Below, piece after piece: positions 13,486-21,067 of a stretch of DNA of 21,067 nucleotides. Within the stretch, counting starts at the first letter, position 1. Each line of letters begins with the position of its first letter. The position numbers and the translations under genes were made by a program. The notes below the pieces were generated by a model. It saw only the letters and a program-made list of their open reading frames with translations. It was not told the origin of the DNA and searched no databases. The DNA is from Bacteroidales bacterium. GTDB taxonomy: Bacteria; Bacteroidota; Bacteroidia; Bacteroidales; F082. Where the stretch lies: NCBI GenBank assembly GCA_023229135.1, contig JALNZT010000056.1:1-21067 (forward strand), read 5' to 3'.

Positions 13486-15951
13486 ATGTTTAAAGGAGTC
13501 AGACTTGTTTTGTGTTTGATGCTATTTCCATTGCTCGTTTTCAGTCAGTTGACTAAAATCCGTGGCGTGGTAACTGATGCAAATAATGGCGAACCCGTTC
13601 CGTTTGCTAATGTGCATCTTATTGGCACTACAATAGGTACGACAACTGATTTTGATGGCCGGTTTTATTTTGAAACACGCGTAAAAGCGGATTCCTTGGC
13701 AGCCTCATTTATGGGATATCGGCCACATAAAATGGCCATTAAACCTTATCAATATCAAGAAATAAATATCATTTTGGTAGCCGATCAGGTTAATTTGCAG
13801 GAAGTGGTAATTGTGGCCGGTGAAAACCCAGCCGACATCCTTTTCCGGAAAATCATTGCTAATAAAGCTAAGAACGACAACAGAAAACTCGATGCGTGGG
13901 AGTGCGAGGTTTACAATAAAATCCAGTTTGATGCCAATAACTTCGGTGAAAAGATTAGAGACAGAAACCTGTTTAAACACTTTCAGTTTATTTTTGACTA
14001 TGTGGATACTTCTACCATAAATGGGAAAGCTTACTTGCCCATTTTTATCTCGGAAGCGGTATCTAATATTCATTATCGTTCAAGCCCTAAAACAAAAATT
14101 GAGCAGATAAAAGCGGCTAAAGCTTCCGGTGTTGATAATCCCAGCATGGCGCAGTTTATGGGTAATTTGTATCAGGATATAAATATCTATGACAATTACT
14201 TACTGCTTTTCGGGAAAAATTTCGTGAGTCCTATTGCCAATTTTGGCTTGGCCTACTACAATTACTATTTAGTTGACAGCAGTTTCATTGATGATCAGTG
14301 GTGTTATAAGCTGATGTATAAACCAAAACGCAAACAGGAACTTACTTATTCAGGCTCTATGTGGGTTCATGATACCACTTTCGCGGTACGCAAAATAGAG
14401 ATGAACATTGCTGATGACGCCAACCTGAATTATGTGGCCGATGCCTCGCTAAGGCAGGAATACAAGGAGGTTGATGGTTATTGGATGCTTACACGCGATT
14501 ATATCATTGCCGATTTTAACGTGTTGAATAATACCGAAAACAAGATGCCCGGGTTCTTTGGTCAGCGTACCTCAGTGTATTCTAATTATTTACTCAACCA
14601 GCCAAAACCTGAAGCTTTTTACCGTTCACCCGTTAAGGTAATTGTGCAAGAAGGCAGCATGGATAAACCTGCTGAATACTGGGAAACCTCCAGACCGGAA
14701 TTGCTGACAAAAAAGGAAATCGGTATTTACAAAATGATCGATTCTATCGAAAATGTGCCGATTTTTCGCACTTATGCCGACTTCGTCTATATGTTTGCAT
14801 ACGGTTATCTGCCCTGGAAACAACTAGAAATTGGGCCAATCGCCAAAATTTACAGTTATAATGAGGTTGAAGGCCATCGGTTTAGGCTTGGCGGAAGGAC
14901 CAGTACGCTTTTTAGTAAAAATCTACGCCTCGAAGGCCACATTGCTTATGGCCATAAAGATATGAAACTGAAATATGGCGCGGGAATGTTATATGTGATA
15001 AATAAAAATCCGCGGAGAGCAGTAGGTGTAAACCATAAATACGATATCGAACAACTTGGTGCCAGCTTTAATGCCTTTAGTGAAGATAATATCCTCAGCA
15101 GCTTGTTCAGGCGACAGCCTGCTGACAAACTCAATCTGGCCAACGAATTTGAAGTGTTTTACGAACATGAATGGTTTACGGGCTATACTAATCGCGTTTA
15201 CTTAAAACACCGTGAGCTTTTCCCGACCGGCACTTTCGTCTTGGAAACTTATGATACAGAAGGAGAGCTCGTCAAGCATAATTCACTTATATCCACCGAA
15301 ATAGGCTTAGATATTCGCTATGCTCATCGTGAAAAATATGTGGTTCGTGATTTTGACCGCATCAACCTCGGTACGAATTATCCGGTTTTTAATTTGCGCT
15401 ATGCTTATGGTGCGCCCGGTCTTATCAATGGCGAATACGAATACCATCGCCTTCAGGGAAGTATTACACAATGGTTTAATGTGGGAACTATTGGTTGGTC
15501 AAAATATATTGTTGAAGGCGGACAGGTGTTTGGTACTTTGCCGTTTCCGCTGCTGGTGCTGCATCCAGGCAACGAAACTTTTATTTTTGACGAATATTCT
15601 TTCAACCTGATGAACTATTACGAGTTTATTTCTGACCGCTACCTGAGTATTTATTATACCCACCATTTTGATGGGCTTTTCTTCAACCGTGTGCCACTTT
15701 TCAGAAAACTCAAATGGCGCGAAGTGGTTTTTGCCAAAGGACTTGTAGGTTCCATTTCTGATGTTAACCTGCAGCTCAACAAGCTTCCTGATGTTACCTA
15801 TATGCTCGACAAGCCCTACTTTGAAGCAGGTGTTGGTATTGAAAATATTTTCAAGATTTTGCGCATCGACGGCGTATGGCGGCTTTCGCATCGCGACAAT
15901 CCCAATGCCAGCAATTTCACACTTTTTTTATCATTGCATTTCAATTTCTGA
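13486..15951 (+). CDS. DUF5686 outer-membrane protein with CarboxypepD-regulatory-like domain
   Basis: An 821-residue envelope protein. Residues 1-20 form a signal peptide (cleavage before QLTKIRG). Residues 22-111 are a carboxypeptidase-regulatory-like beta-sandwich (VVTDANNGEPVPFANV, GTTIGTTTDFDGRFYF, ending LQEVVIVAGENPADIL), the domain that also starts SusC-like receptors. There is no TonB plug after it. The rest matches the DUF5686 type: a helical/beta middle region and a C-terminal series of amphipathic strands, ending in LSLHFNF with the terminal Phe typical of outer-membrane barrels. The function of the family is not established; a transport or assembly role in the outer membrane is likely. 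It is preceded by the CMD gene at 15 bases and followed by lptB behind its own promoter. Confidence 0.87.
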   Translation: MFKGVRLVLCLMLFPLLVFSQLTKIRGVVTDANNGEPVPFANVHLIGTTIGTTTDFDGRFYFETRVKADSLAASFMGYRPHKMAIKPYQYQEINIILVADQVNLQEVVIVAGENPADILFRKIIANKAKNDNRKLDAWECEVYNKIQFDANNFGEKIRDRNLFKHFQFIFDYVDTSTINGKAYLPIFISEAVSNIHYRSSPKTKIEQIKAAKASGVDNPSMAQFMGNLYQDINIYDNYLLLFGKNFVSPIANFGLAYYNYYLVDSSFIDDQWCYKLMYKPKRKQELTYSGSMWVHDTTFAVRKIEMNIADDANLNYVADASLRQEYKEVDGYWMLTRDYIIADFNVLNNTENKMPGFFGQRTSVYSNYLLNQPKPEAFYRSPVKVIVQEGSMDKPAEYWETSRPELLTKKEIGIYKMIDSIENVPIFRTYADFVYMFAYGYLPWKQLEIGPIAKIYSYNEVEGHRFRLGGRTSTLFSKNLRLEGHIAYGHKDMKLKYGAGMLYVINKNPRRAVGVNHKYDIEQLGASFNAFSEDNILSSLFRRQPADKLNLANEFEVFYEHEWFTGYTNRVYLKHRELFPTGTFVLETYDTEGELVKHNSLISTEIGLDIRYAHREKYVVRDFDRINLGTNYPVFNLRYAYGAPGLINGEYEYHRLQGSITQWFNVGTIGWSKYIVEGGQVFGTLPFPLLVLHPGNETFIFDEYSFNLMNYYEFISDRYLSIYYTHHFDGLFFNRVPLFRKLKWREVVFAKGLVGSISDVNLQLNKLPDVTYMLDKPYFEAGVGIENIFKILRIDGVWRLSHRDNPNASNFTLFLSLHFNF

Positions 15952-15992
15952 GGCGTGCAGTTATTGTCGCGTGTCAAACAGCCAGATTATAT

Positions 15993-16000
15993 TAATTTTG
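15993..16000 (+). promoter_or_regulatory. -7 box of lptB promoter
   Basis: TAATTTTG matches TAnnTTTG, about 43 bases before the lptB ATG. The nearest TTG (15964-15966) is slightly too far upstream for a good -33 box. Confidence 0.4.
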
Positions 16001-16043
16001 CAGTTAGCAGCAATCAAAAAGCCCAAGCTTAAAATAAAAAATT

Positions 16044-16775
16044 ATGAAACTACGCTCTGATAACTTAGTGAAAAAATACCGCCAACGAACCGTGGTAAAT
16101 CAGGTTTCTGTAGAAGTAAATCAGGGAGAAATAGTGGGTTTGCTGGGTCCCAATGGCGCCGGTAAAACCACCACTTTTTATATGATTGTCGGTTTGATTA
16201 AGCCTTTTGCCGGCTATGTATATCTCGATGATAAAAATATCACTGAGCTGCCTATGTATAAAAGAGCGCAAAACGGTATCGGCTATCTGGCGCAGGAAGC
16301 CAGCGTTTTCAGGCAGATGAGCGTGGAAGATAATATCCTTTCGGTGATGCAGTTTAGAAAAAATTTGGACAAACATGCCCAGCATGAAAAACTGGAAAGC
16401 TTGCTGGATGAGTTCGGCTTACAACATATCAGAAAAAGCAATGGTATTCAACTTTCAGGTGGTGAAAGACGCAGAACCGAAATTGCCCGTGCGCTGGCTG
16501 TTGATCCTAAATTTATTTTGCTCGATGAGCCGTTTGCCGGCGTAGATCCCATCGCGGTAGAAGATATTCAGCAGATCGTGTATGCTTTGAAGGAAAAAAA
16601 TATCGGGATTTTAATCACCGATCACAACGTACATGAAACGCTGACCATTACCGATCGGGCTTATCTGCTGTTTGAAGGTTCCATCTTAAAAGCAGGAACA
16701 TCAGAGGACTTGGCTTCTGACGAACATGTGCGAAAAGTGTATCTGGGACAAAATTTTGAGCTGCGCCGCAAATAG
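16044..16775 (+). CDS. lptB: LPS export ABC transporter ATP-binding protein
   Basis: The cytoplasmic ATPase that, with LptF/LptG, extracts lipopolysaccharide from the inner membrane and pushes it along the Lpt bridge. It has 243 residues, the usual length. Visible motifs: Walker A GPNGAGKT (35-42), Q-loop Gln84 in YLAQEASVFR (a strong LptB signature), LSGGERRR (137-144), Walker B FILLDE (157-162) followed by PFAGVDPIAV, and switch His194 in ITDHNVHETL. The C-terminus HVRKVYLGQNFELRRK is typical. All catalytic residues are present. lptF and lptG are not in the window. The TAG stop directly abuts the stop of the convergent pssA gene. Confidence 0.95.
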   Translation: MKLRSDNLVKKYRQRTVVNQVSVEVNQGEIVGLLGPNGAGKTTTFYMIVGLIKPFAGYVYLDDKNITELPMYKRAQNGIGYLAQEASVFRQMSVEDNILSVMQFRKNLDKHAQHEKLESLLDEFGLQHIRKSNGIQLSGGERRRTEIARALAVDPKFILLDEPFAGVDPIAVEDIQQIVYALKEKNIGILITDHNVHETLTITDRAYLLFEGSILKAGTSEDLASDEHVRKVYLGQNFELRRK

Positions 16776-17507
16776 TTATTGTTGTAAATCGGCCAGAAAA
16801 ACCACCAACGACAAAAATAGGTAGCTCAAAATGATAAAAGGAATTGCTACGGCCTGAAAAAATACCAAAAGACCAACGGATAGCACTAAAAAAAACCAGC
16901 GTATCTCGTTATTTTTCAACTTAAAATTTTTGAATTTAAGACTGAAAAGCGGTAACTCAGCCACCATCAACACCGCTGTGGTAAAAGCAATTCCAAGATA
17001 AAAATAGGTGTTGGTCGTTACCATATAAAACAAACTTTGACCTTCGTAAAGCTGTTCTCGTACCAGTGGCAGCGAGGCAATTAGCAGTGCTGCGGCAGGC
17101 GATGGCAGCCCGATAAACGAGTCTGTCTGACGCTCGTCAATATTGAATTTCGCCAGACGAAGAGCCGCGAAAAGTGGCACGATAAAGGCCAGCAATGGAA
17201 TGATATCTATTCCAAAAACCAATACTTCCATACGGCCGTGGCTTTTCAAAATCAGGGCGTAAAGTATAAAACCCGGAGCCACACCAAAAGACACCACATC
17301 GGCCAGCGAATCGAGCTGGGCACCAATGGGGGAGTAGGCTTTGAGCAGCCGTGCCGCGAAGCCGTCAGCAAAGTCGAACAAGGCTGCAACAAAAATTAAA
17401 TAGGCAGCTTCGGCTAATAAACCATTCGATGCCAATAAGATAGCAAAGATACCTGACAGTAAATTTAAGAGCGTCAGTAAGTTTGGGACAAATTTAAAAT
17501 ATTTCAT
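16776..17507 (-). CDS. pssA: CDP-diacylglycerol-serine O-phosphatidyltransferase
   Basis: An integral inner-membrane enzyme that makes phosphatidylserine, the precursor of phosphatidylethanolamine. The CDP-alcohol phosphotransferase signature is complete: D45-x2-D48-G-x2-A-R-x8-G-x3-D66-x3-D70 (DFADGFAAR ... GAQLDSLAD). Several hydrophobic segments of membrane length are present, including LLTLLNLLSGIFAILLA near the start and VLSVGLLVFFQAVAIPFIIL near the end. I chose ATG at 17507 (243 residues, MKYFKFVPNLLTLLNLL). A TTG at 17549 would add 14 unconserved residues and lies upstream of the predicted transcription start. It is divergent from the beta-barrel gene and convergent with lptB, with no base between the two stop codons. 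Confidence 0.94.
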   Translation of the reverse strand: MKYFKFVPNLLTLLNLLSGIFAILLASNGLLAEAAYLIFVAALFDFADGFAARLLKAYSPIGAQLDSLADVVSFGVAPGFILYALILKSHGRMEVLVFGIDIIPLLAFIVPLFAALRLAKFNIDERQTDSFIGLPSPAAALLIASLPLVREQLYEGQSLFYMVTTNTYFYLGIAFTTAVLMVAELPLFSLKFKNFKLKNNEIRWFFLVLSVGLLVFFQAVAIPFIILSYLFLSLVVFLADLQQ

Positions 17508-17536
17508 AAAGTTTCGGTTTGGCGCAATTGCTACAT

Positions 17537-17566
17537 CAAAATTAAACAAAATACTGAGGTGTCAAT
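17537..17566 (-). promoter_or_regulatory. Promoter of pssA
   Basis: On the minus strand, TAATTTTG (17544-17537) matches TAnnTTTG, with ATTG (17566-17563) 18 bases upstream as a -33 element. Transcription would start near 17530, leaving a leader of about 20 bases to ATG 17507 and excluding the TTG at 17549. Confidence 0.5.
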
Positions 17567-17613
17567 ACATGAAAGAGCCGAGAAGTTATATTCTGCTAAT
17601 TTTAAAGATTTGA

Positions 17614-17621
17614 TACCTTTG
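17614..17621 (+). promoter_or_regulatory. -7 box before the beta-barrel gene
   Basis: TACCTTTG matches TAnnTTTG, 25 bases before the ATG at 17647. The -33 element is not clear. Confidence 0.45.
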
Positions 17622-17646
17622 CGTTTAAATTTTTTAAAACTAAATT

Positions 17647-18963
17647 ATGAACAAGAAAATTTACTTTTTACTTCTATTTTTTATACTCTCGGCATTTGGC
17701 TTACAGGCTCAGTTTGAGATTTCTGCCGAATTACGTCCGCGTTTCGAATTGAATAACGGCTATGCCAACGTGCCGACAGACAAAACAGAACCCACTTATT
17801 TTGTTTCGCAGCGCAGCCGTATCAACCTGAAATTTAACCAGGAAAAATACCGCATGTTTTTTAGTTTGCAGGATGTGCGTGTTTGGGGTGCCGACAATAT
17901 TGCCACTAGCACTGGCGCGTATATGAATACCGGATCTACCGGAATCCATCAAGTATGGGCAGAGTTTGATGTGTTTAAAAATTCACGCATTCGTGTTGGA
18001 CGACAGGAACTTAAATACGACGATCAGCGTTTGCTGGCCGGGAGAAACTGGAACCAGAATGGCCTCACTTACGACGCGCTTTTGTATTCGTATCAAGGTG
18101 AAAACTGGCAGTTCGATGTGGCTTTGTCCTATAATAATGATGCTTCCAAAGGCGGATCAGCTGGCTTTGGCGTCAATAATTTCGATGTAGATCCAATCGG
18201 CCGTCGGCTCAGAACCGTCAATTCTATCTATCTCAAAAATCAAATTACCGAAGAGTTTAGCCTGGCAATGCTCAATTTGCTTACTGGGTATCAGGCCGAT
18301 AAAACTTCTTCAACGACCTATTTGATGGCAACTCAGGGATTTTTTGGTGAATACAAAAAAAATGCGTTCACCGGAAAATTCAACGCCTATTATCAATATG
18401 GTAAAACCCAAAGTGGTAAAGATGTTTCGGCCTATATGATTACTGCCGAAGTCGATTACAAAGCCCGCAAACTTAATGTTGGCATTGGAATCGACTATTT
18501 AAGCGGACAAGATGCCAGTAATCCTGATGCTGATTATCAGTCAAAATTTCACGCCTTTGACCTGTTGTATGGCGGCCGTTCTGCACGTTATGGCAATATG
18601 AATCAGTACGTTGTGCCTAGTAGCACGCAAAATGGTGGGTTAATAGATATTTACCCGAAACTGGCCTACCATTTTACACCAAAAAGTACGCTCAGCGCTA
18701 CTTATCATATTTTCTCGCTGGCCACAGCAATTGATGAGCCGGGAGGAAACCTCACCATACTCGAAGGCTCACTTGGTGGCGAGCTGGACTTGATTTATGC
18801 CCATAAATTTTCTAAAGAGATCGTTTTGAGCGCCGGTGTAAGTGTTTATAACACCAACGATACCTTCGCCAAAATGAAAAGCATTTCGACAGCCAAGATT
18901 GAAACGCCTATCTGGGGCTGGATGATGCTCACTTTTAAACCTACATTATTTAGTTCAAAATAA
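17647..18963 (+). CDS. Alginate-export-like outer-membrane beta-barrel protein
   Basis: A 438-residue protein with a signal peptide (MNKKIYFLLLFFILSAFG, cleavage after LQAQ at 22). The rest is made of alternating amphipathic strands. It carries landmarks of the alginate_exp (AlgE-like) family: ISAELRPRFELNNGY, VSQRSRINLKF, FSLQDVRVWG, and IRVGRQELKYDDQRLLAGRNWNQNGLTYDAL. The middle and C-terminal parts add YKARKLNVGIGIDYLSGQ, PKLAYHFTPKS and WGWMMLTFKPTLF. In Bacteroidota such proteins are widespread outer-membrane porins of unproven substrate, so the name reflects fold similarity rather than alginate export. It has its own promoter, is divergent from pssA and is not linked to a polysaccharide locus. 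queA begins 27 bases later from what looks like a separate promoter. Confidence 0.8.
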   Translation: MNKKIYFLLLFFILSAFGLQAQFEISAELRPRFELNNGYANVPTDKTEPTYFVSQRSRINLKFNQEKYRMFFSLQDVRVWGADNIATSTGAYMNTGSTGIHQVWAEFDVFKNSRIRVGRQELKYDDQRLLAGRNWNQNGLTYDALLYSYQGENWQFDVALSYNNDASKGGSAGFGVNNFDVDPIGRRLRTVNSIYLKNQITEEFSLAMLNLLTGYQADKTSSTTYLMATQGFFGEYKKNAFTGKFNAYYQYGKTQSGKDVSAYMITAEVDYKARKLNVGIGIDYLSGQDASNPDADYQSKFHAFDLLYGGRSARYGNMNQYVVPSSTQNGGLIDIYPKLAYHFTPKSTLSATYHIFSLATAIDEPGGNLTILEGSLGGELDLIYAHKFSKEIVLSAGVSVYNTNDTFAKMKSISTAKIETPIWGWMMLTFKPTLFSSK

Positions 18964-18974
18964 AAGCATCGCTG

Positions 18975-18982
18975 TATCTTTG
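18975..18982 (+). promoter_or_regulatory. -7 box of queA promoter
   Basis: TATCTTTG matches TAnnTTTG and ends only 8 bases before the queA ATG. The transcript would be nearly leaderless. No Shine-Dalgarno sequence is present in the eight bases between. Confidence 0.5.
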
Positions 18983-18990
18983 CCGCCATT

Positions 18991-20214
18991 ATGCACGACA
19001 TCAAAAAGATACAGATCGACGAATATAATTATCCACTTCCGGAGCATCGCATTGCCCGCTATCCGCTGGCGCAGCGCGATGCCTCGAAGCTTTTAGTGGC
19101 TCACGGAAAGTTTATTTCAGAAGATCATTTCTGGAAAATTTCCAATTATCTACCTCAAAATTCGCTTTTGGTGCTCAACGAAACAAAAGTGGTGCAGGCC
19201 AGGTTACGTTTTCAAAATGCAAACGGAGCTGCGATAGAGCTTTTTGTGTTGGAGCCGCACGAACAAAACCTGGATTACCAATTAGCCTATGCAAGATCAT
19301 CGCCAGTAATTTGGAATTGTTTGGTCGGTAATTCTAAAAGGTGGAAAGCAGGCGTCCTGACGTTAGAAATCAAATTAGAAGAGGAAATTATTGTGCTTAA
19401 AGCAGCGCGTGTTGAGAAAAAGGAAGGCCATTCTGTAGTTCAATTTTCGTGGAATAAGCCTGCGTTTTCTTTTGCTGAAGTGCTTGATGCTGCCGGCGAA
19501 ATCCCTTTGCCGCCTTATCTTAACAGAAAAGCTGAACCATCAGACAAAGAGCGCTACCAAACGGTTTTTGCCCGGCAAGATGGTTCGGTGGCTGCACCAA
19601 CAGCCAGCCTGCATTTTACGCCCGAATTGATGGCTGATATTAAAGCTGCCGGTCACGATTTCGCGAAAATTACTTTGCATGTCGGTGCCGGAACCTTCAA
19701 ACCGGTAAGCACTGCCGAAATTGGCGATCACCAGATGCACGCCGAACAAATTGTAATACAAAAAACGATTTTGCAACAACTGATTGAAGCCATTGAAAGA
19801 CCCATCATTGCCGTTGGAACCACTTCCATGCGAAGCATCGAAAGTTTATATTGGTTAGGCGTGATGGTAGCAGAACAAGGGATGACTCAGCGGGAGTTAC
19901 ACTTGCCGCAATGGTTTCCTTATGAGGAACATAATGCGCTTCCTGATGCTGTTTCTGTTTTAAAAAATCTGATTAAGTACTTGGAAATAAATCAATTAGA
20001 AAGCTTTAAAGCCACAACGGCTTTGATGATTGCACCAGGCTATGAATTTAGAATTGTTAATGGACTGATTACCAATTTCCACCAACCAAAAAGCACTTTA
20101 CTTTTGCTGGTTTCTGCACTCATTGGAGAGCAGTGGAAATCGGCTTACCAATACGCCCTTGAAAATGATTTTAGATTTTTGAGTTATGGCGATAGTTGTT
20201 TGTTTTTGCCCTGA
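18991..20214 (+). CDS. queA: S-adenosylmethionine:tRNA ribosyltransferase-isomerase
   Basis: QueA transfers and isomerises the ribosyl part of S-adenosylmethionine onto preQ1 at the wobble base of tRNAs, giving epoxyqueuosine. Landmarks: YPLPEHRIARYPLAQRDASKLL near the start, LLVLNETKVVQARL, GEIPLPPYLNR, YQTVFARQDGSVAAPTASLHF, LHVGAGTFKPV (about 229-239), AVGTTSMRSIESLYW, and TNFHQPKSTLLLLVSALIG from about residue 361. The protein has 407 residues against about 356 in E. coli, with extra sequence around 75-150 and before the last block. It is complete and should be active. No tgt or other queuosine gene is adjacent. ATG 18991 fits the homologous start. Confidence 0.95.
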   Translation: MHDIKKIQIDEYNYPLPEHRIARYPLAQRDASKLLVAHGKFISEDHFWKISNYLPQNSLLVLNETKVVQARLRFQNANGAAIELFVLEPHEQNLDYQLAYARSSPVIWNCLVGNSKRWKAGVLTLEIKLEEEIIVLKAARVEKKEGHSVVQFSWNKPAFSFAEVLDAAGEIPLPPYLNRKAEPSDKERYQTVFARQDGSVAAPTASLHFTPELMADIKAAGHDFAKITLHVGAGTFKPVSTAEIGDHQMHAEQIVIQKTILQQLIEAIERPIIAVGTTSMRSIESLYWLGVMVAEQGMTQRELHLPQWFPYEEHNALPDAVSVLKNLIKYLEINQLESFKATTALMIAPGYEFRIVNGLITNFHQPKSTLLLLVSALIGEQWKSAYQYALENDFRFLSYGDSCLFLP

Positions 20215-20274
20215 AAATAGCTTCCTGTTAGGACAGCGAAAGTCCAAAATACTGTGTAATTCTAATTTCATGGA

Positions 20275-20961
20275 TCAGATTTGAGTAATCCTTTTTAAAA
20301 AATCATCTTTCCTCCGCCTTGCTACCTCGAGTTCAGTGTTATCTTCTAAAATTACTGTGCCTCCTTCTCCTTTTATATACCGATCAATGAGCTGAAGATT
20401 AACGATATGAGATTGATGAATCCTGAAAAAACAGGTGTTTTCAAGCATGGATTCAAATTCTTTTATCTTTTTTGAAACCAGGTGTTTGGACTTATTTTTT
20501 AAGAAAATAGTTGTGTAATTTCCATCAGCTTCAAGCCGAACTATTTCATCGATTTTTACCAGCTGAATGCCTTGTTGCGTTGGAAGCGCCATTTTATTCA
20601 GTTTGCCTGTCAGTGTATTTTCAGTGAGGGCAGCAATTTTTTTGGATTGTGAGTCTGGTGTCTCAACCTGCTGTTGTACTTTTTCAATGGCTTTAATAAG
20701 CAATTCTGGATCGACAGGTTTTAGAATATAATCTATAGCGCTGATTTGAAATGCTTTAACGGCATATTGATTATAGGCAGTAACGAAAATTATGCGTGGC
20801 CAGGGTTGTTGCAGCTGAGCAAGCAATTCAAAGCCAGTTCCATCCGGGAGATCAATATCCAGAAAAATAAGTTCCGGTTTGTTTTTCTTTATTTCTTCAA
20901 TGGCTGATTTTACTGTCGATGCGATAGCAACCACTTCTACCCCGGATTCCCGCATTAACAT
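20275..20961 (-). CDS. LytTR-family response regulator, N-terminally truncated
   Basis: A 228-residue two-component regulator lacking the start of its receiver domain. What remains begins at the end of helix 1 (RESGVEVVAIAST). It keeps the phospho-acceptor Asp35 in LIFLDIDLPDGTGFE, Thr61 in FVTAY and Lys81 in DYILKPVD. The linker is about 90-125, and the LytTR DNA-binding domain (about 128-228) includes IVRLEADGNYTTIFL, FFRIHQSHIVNLQLIDRYIKG and LEVARRRKDDFLKRI. In complete relatives the acceptor is near residue 54, so about 20 residues are missing: strand 1 and the acidic pair needed for Mg2+ and phosphorylation. An in-frame TGA at 20977-20979 shows the frame does not continue. Normal phosphorylation is unlikely; it may be a pseudogene. 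It converges with queA. Confidence 0.82.
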   Translation of the reverse strand: MLMRESGVEVVAIASTVKSAIEEIKKNKPELIFLDIDLPDGTGFELLAQLQQPWPRIIFVTAYNQYAVKAFQISAIDYILKPVDPELLIKAIEKVQQQVETPDSQSKKIAALTENTLTGKLNKMALPTQQGIQLVKIDEIVRLEADGNYTTIFLKNKSKHLVSKKIKEFESMLENTCFFRIHQSHIVNLQLIDRYIKGEGGTVILEDNTELEVARRRKDDFLKRITQI

Positions 20962-21067
20962 AACGAGGCCACCACATCAGGAGCAAGTACATCCATATCC
21001 TTGTAAATCTGCCTTTGCTTTTGCAAGACTTCTCCCACAAACAGGGACTTGCCTGGTTTCGTAAAGC
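20962..21067 (-). mobile_element. Possible transposase fragment abutting the response regulator
   Basis: One minus-strand frame is open from the window edge to a TAA that overlaps the response regulator start. It encodes about 35 residues including GKSLFVGEVLQKQRQIYKD and ending APDVVASLC. By eye this resembles the stretch of IS5/IS1182-type transposases that precedes the DRIVSL...QPHVRPIVRGK motif (LxVxExxxQQxxMY ... PDRIVSLS). No response-regulator sequence appears in any frame here, so it may mark an insertion or rearrangement junction. A short open frame can occur by chance, and the match is from memory. Confidence 0.25.

Noticed and set aside
17508..17549. TTG start for pssA giving 14 extra residues
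   Set aside because: It lies upstream of the predicted transcription start, and the extension (MFNFDVAIAPNRNF) is unlike the family; ATG 17507 begins exactly at the usual PssA N-terminus.
1..21067. CRISPR arrays, tRNA/rRNA genes, riboswitches, prophage or defence islands
   Set aside because: No regularly spaced repeats, cloverleaf or rRNA signatures, or defence gene sets were seen on reading; the only defence-related candidate is the solitary methyltransferase.

Overview
The window looks like chromosomal DNA of a Bacteroidota member, most likely near Bacteroidales/Marinilabiliales or Flavobacteriia. The signs are a type IX secretion C-terminal sorting domain, a DUF5686-type outer-membrane protein with a carboxypeptidase-regulatory-like domain, a DUF4296-type lipoprotein, a DPE2-like MalQ carrying two CBM20 domains, an HRDC-containing RecQ of about 730 residues, and repeated TAnnTTTG promoter boxes with weak or absent Shine-Dalgarno sites. 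No rRNA, tRNA or CRISPR was seen.

Region 1 (1-1596) is a purine salvage/nucleotide pair: the 3' part of hpt, then an unusual tandem adenylate kinase whose second domain has lost its key acidic residues. Region 2 (about 1600-3394) looks like an accessory insertion: a solitary cytosine-C5 DNA methyltransferase with an N-terminal MerR/excisionase-like helix-turn-helix, followed by about 400 bases without a convincing gene. Region 3 (3395-6152) is malQ, closed by a strong hairpin terminator. Region 4 (6209-6577, minus) holds two very small genes, one of them a 48-residue zinc-ribbon protein.

Region 5 (6842-9009, plus) carries deoC, then a secreted thioredoxin-fold protein with a type IX sorting domain paired with a small lipoprotein. 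Region 6 (9058-11638, minus) is recQ followed at once by a DUF4296 lipoprotein gene. Region 7 (about 12037-16775, plus) contains kdsD (Kdo precursor), a CxxC carboxymuconolactone-decarboxylase-like protein, a large DUF5686 outer-membrane protein and lptB, so it is largely about the cell envelope and LPS. pssA (phosphatidylserine synthase) converges on lptB with no spacing. Region 8 (17647-20214) has an alginate-export-like beta-barrel protein and queA (queuosine tRNA modification). The window ends (20275-21067, minus) with a LytTR response regulator that lacks the start of its receiver domain; the sequence in its place may be a transposase remnant.

Most of the window is ordinary housekeeping and envelope content. 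The items most worth a second look are the tandem adenylate kinase with a degenerate second domain, the HTH-fused orphan methyltransferase and the repeats in front of it, the small zinc-ribbon gene pair, the palindrome at the predicted start site of the thioredoxin/lipoprotein unit, and the broken response regulator at the right edge. I did not find convincing evidence for a wholly new multi-gene system.
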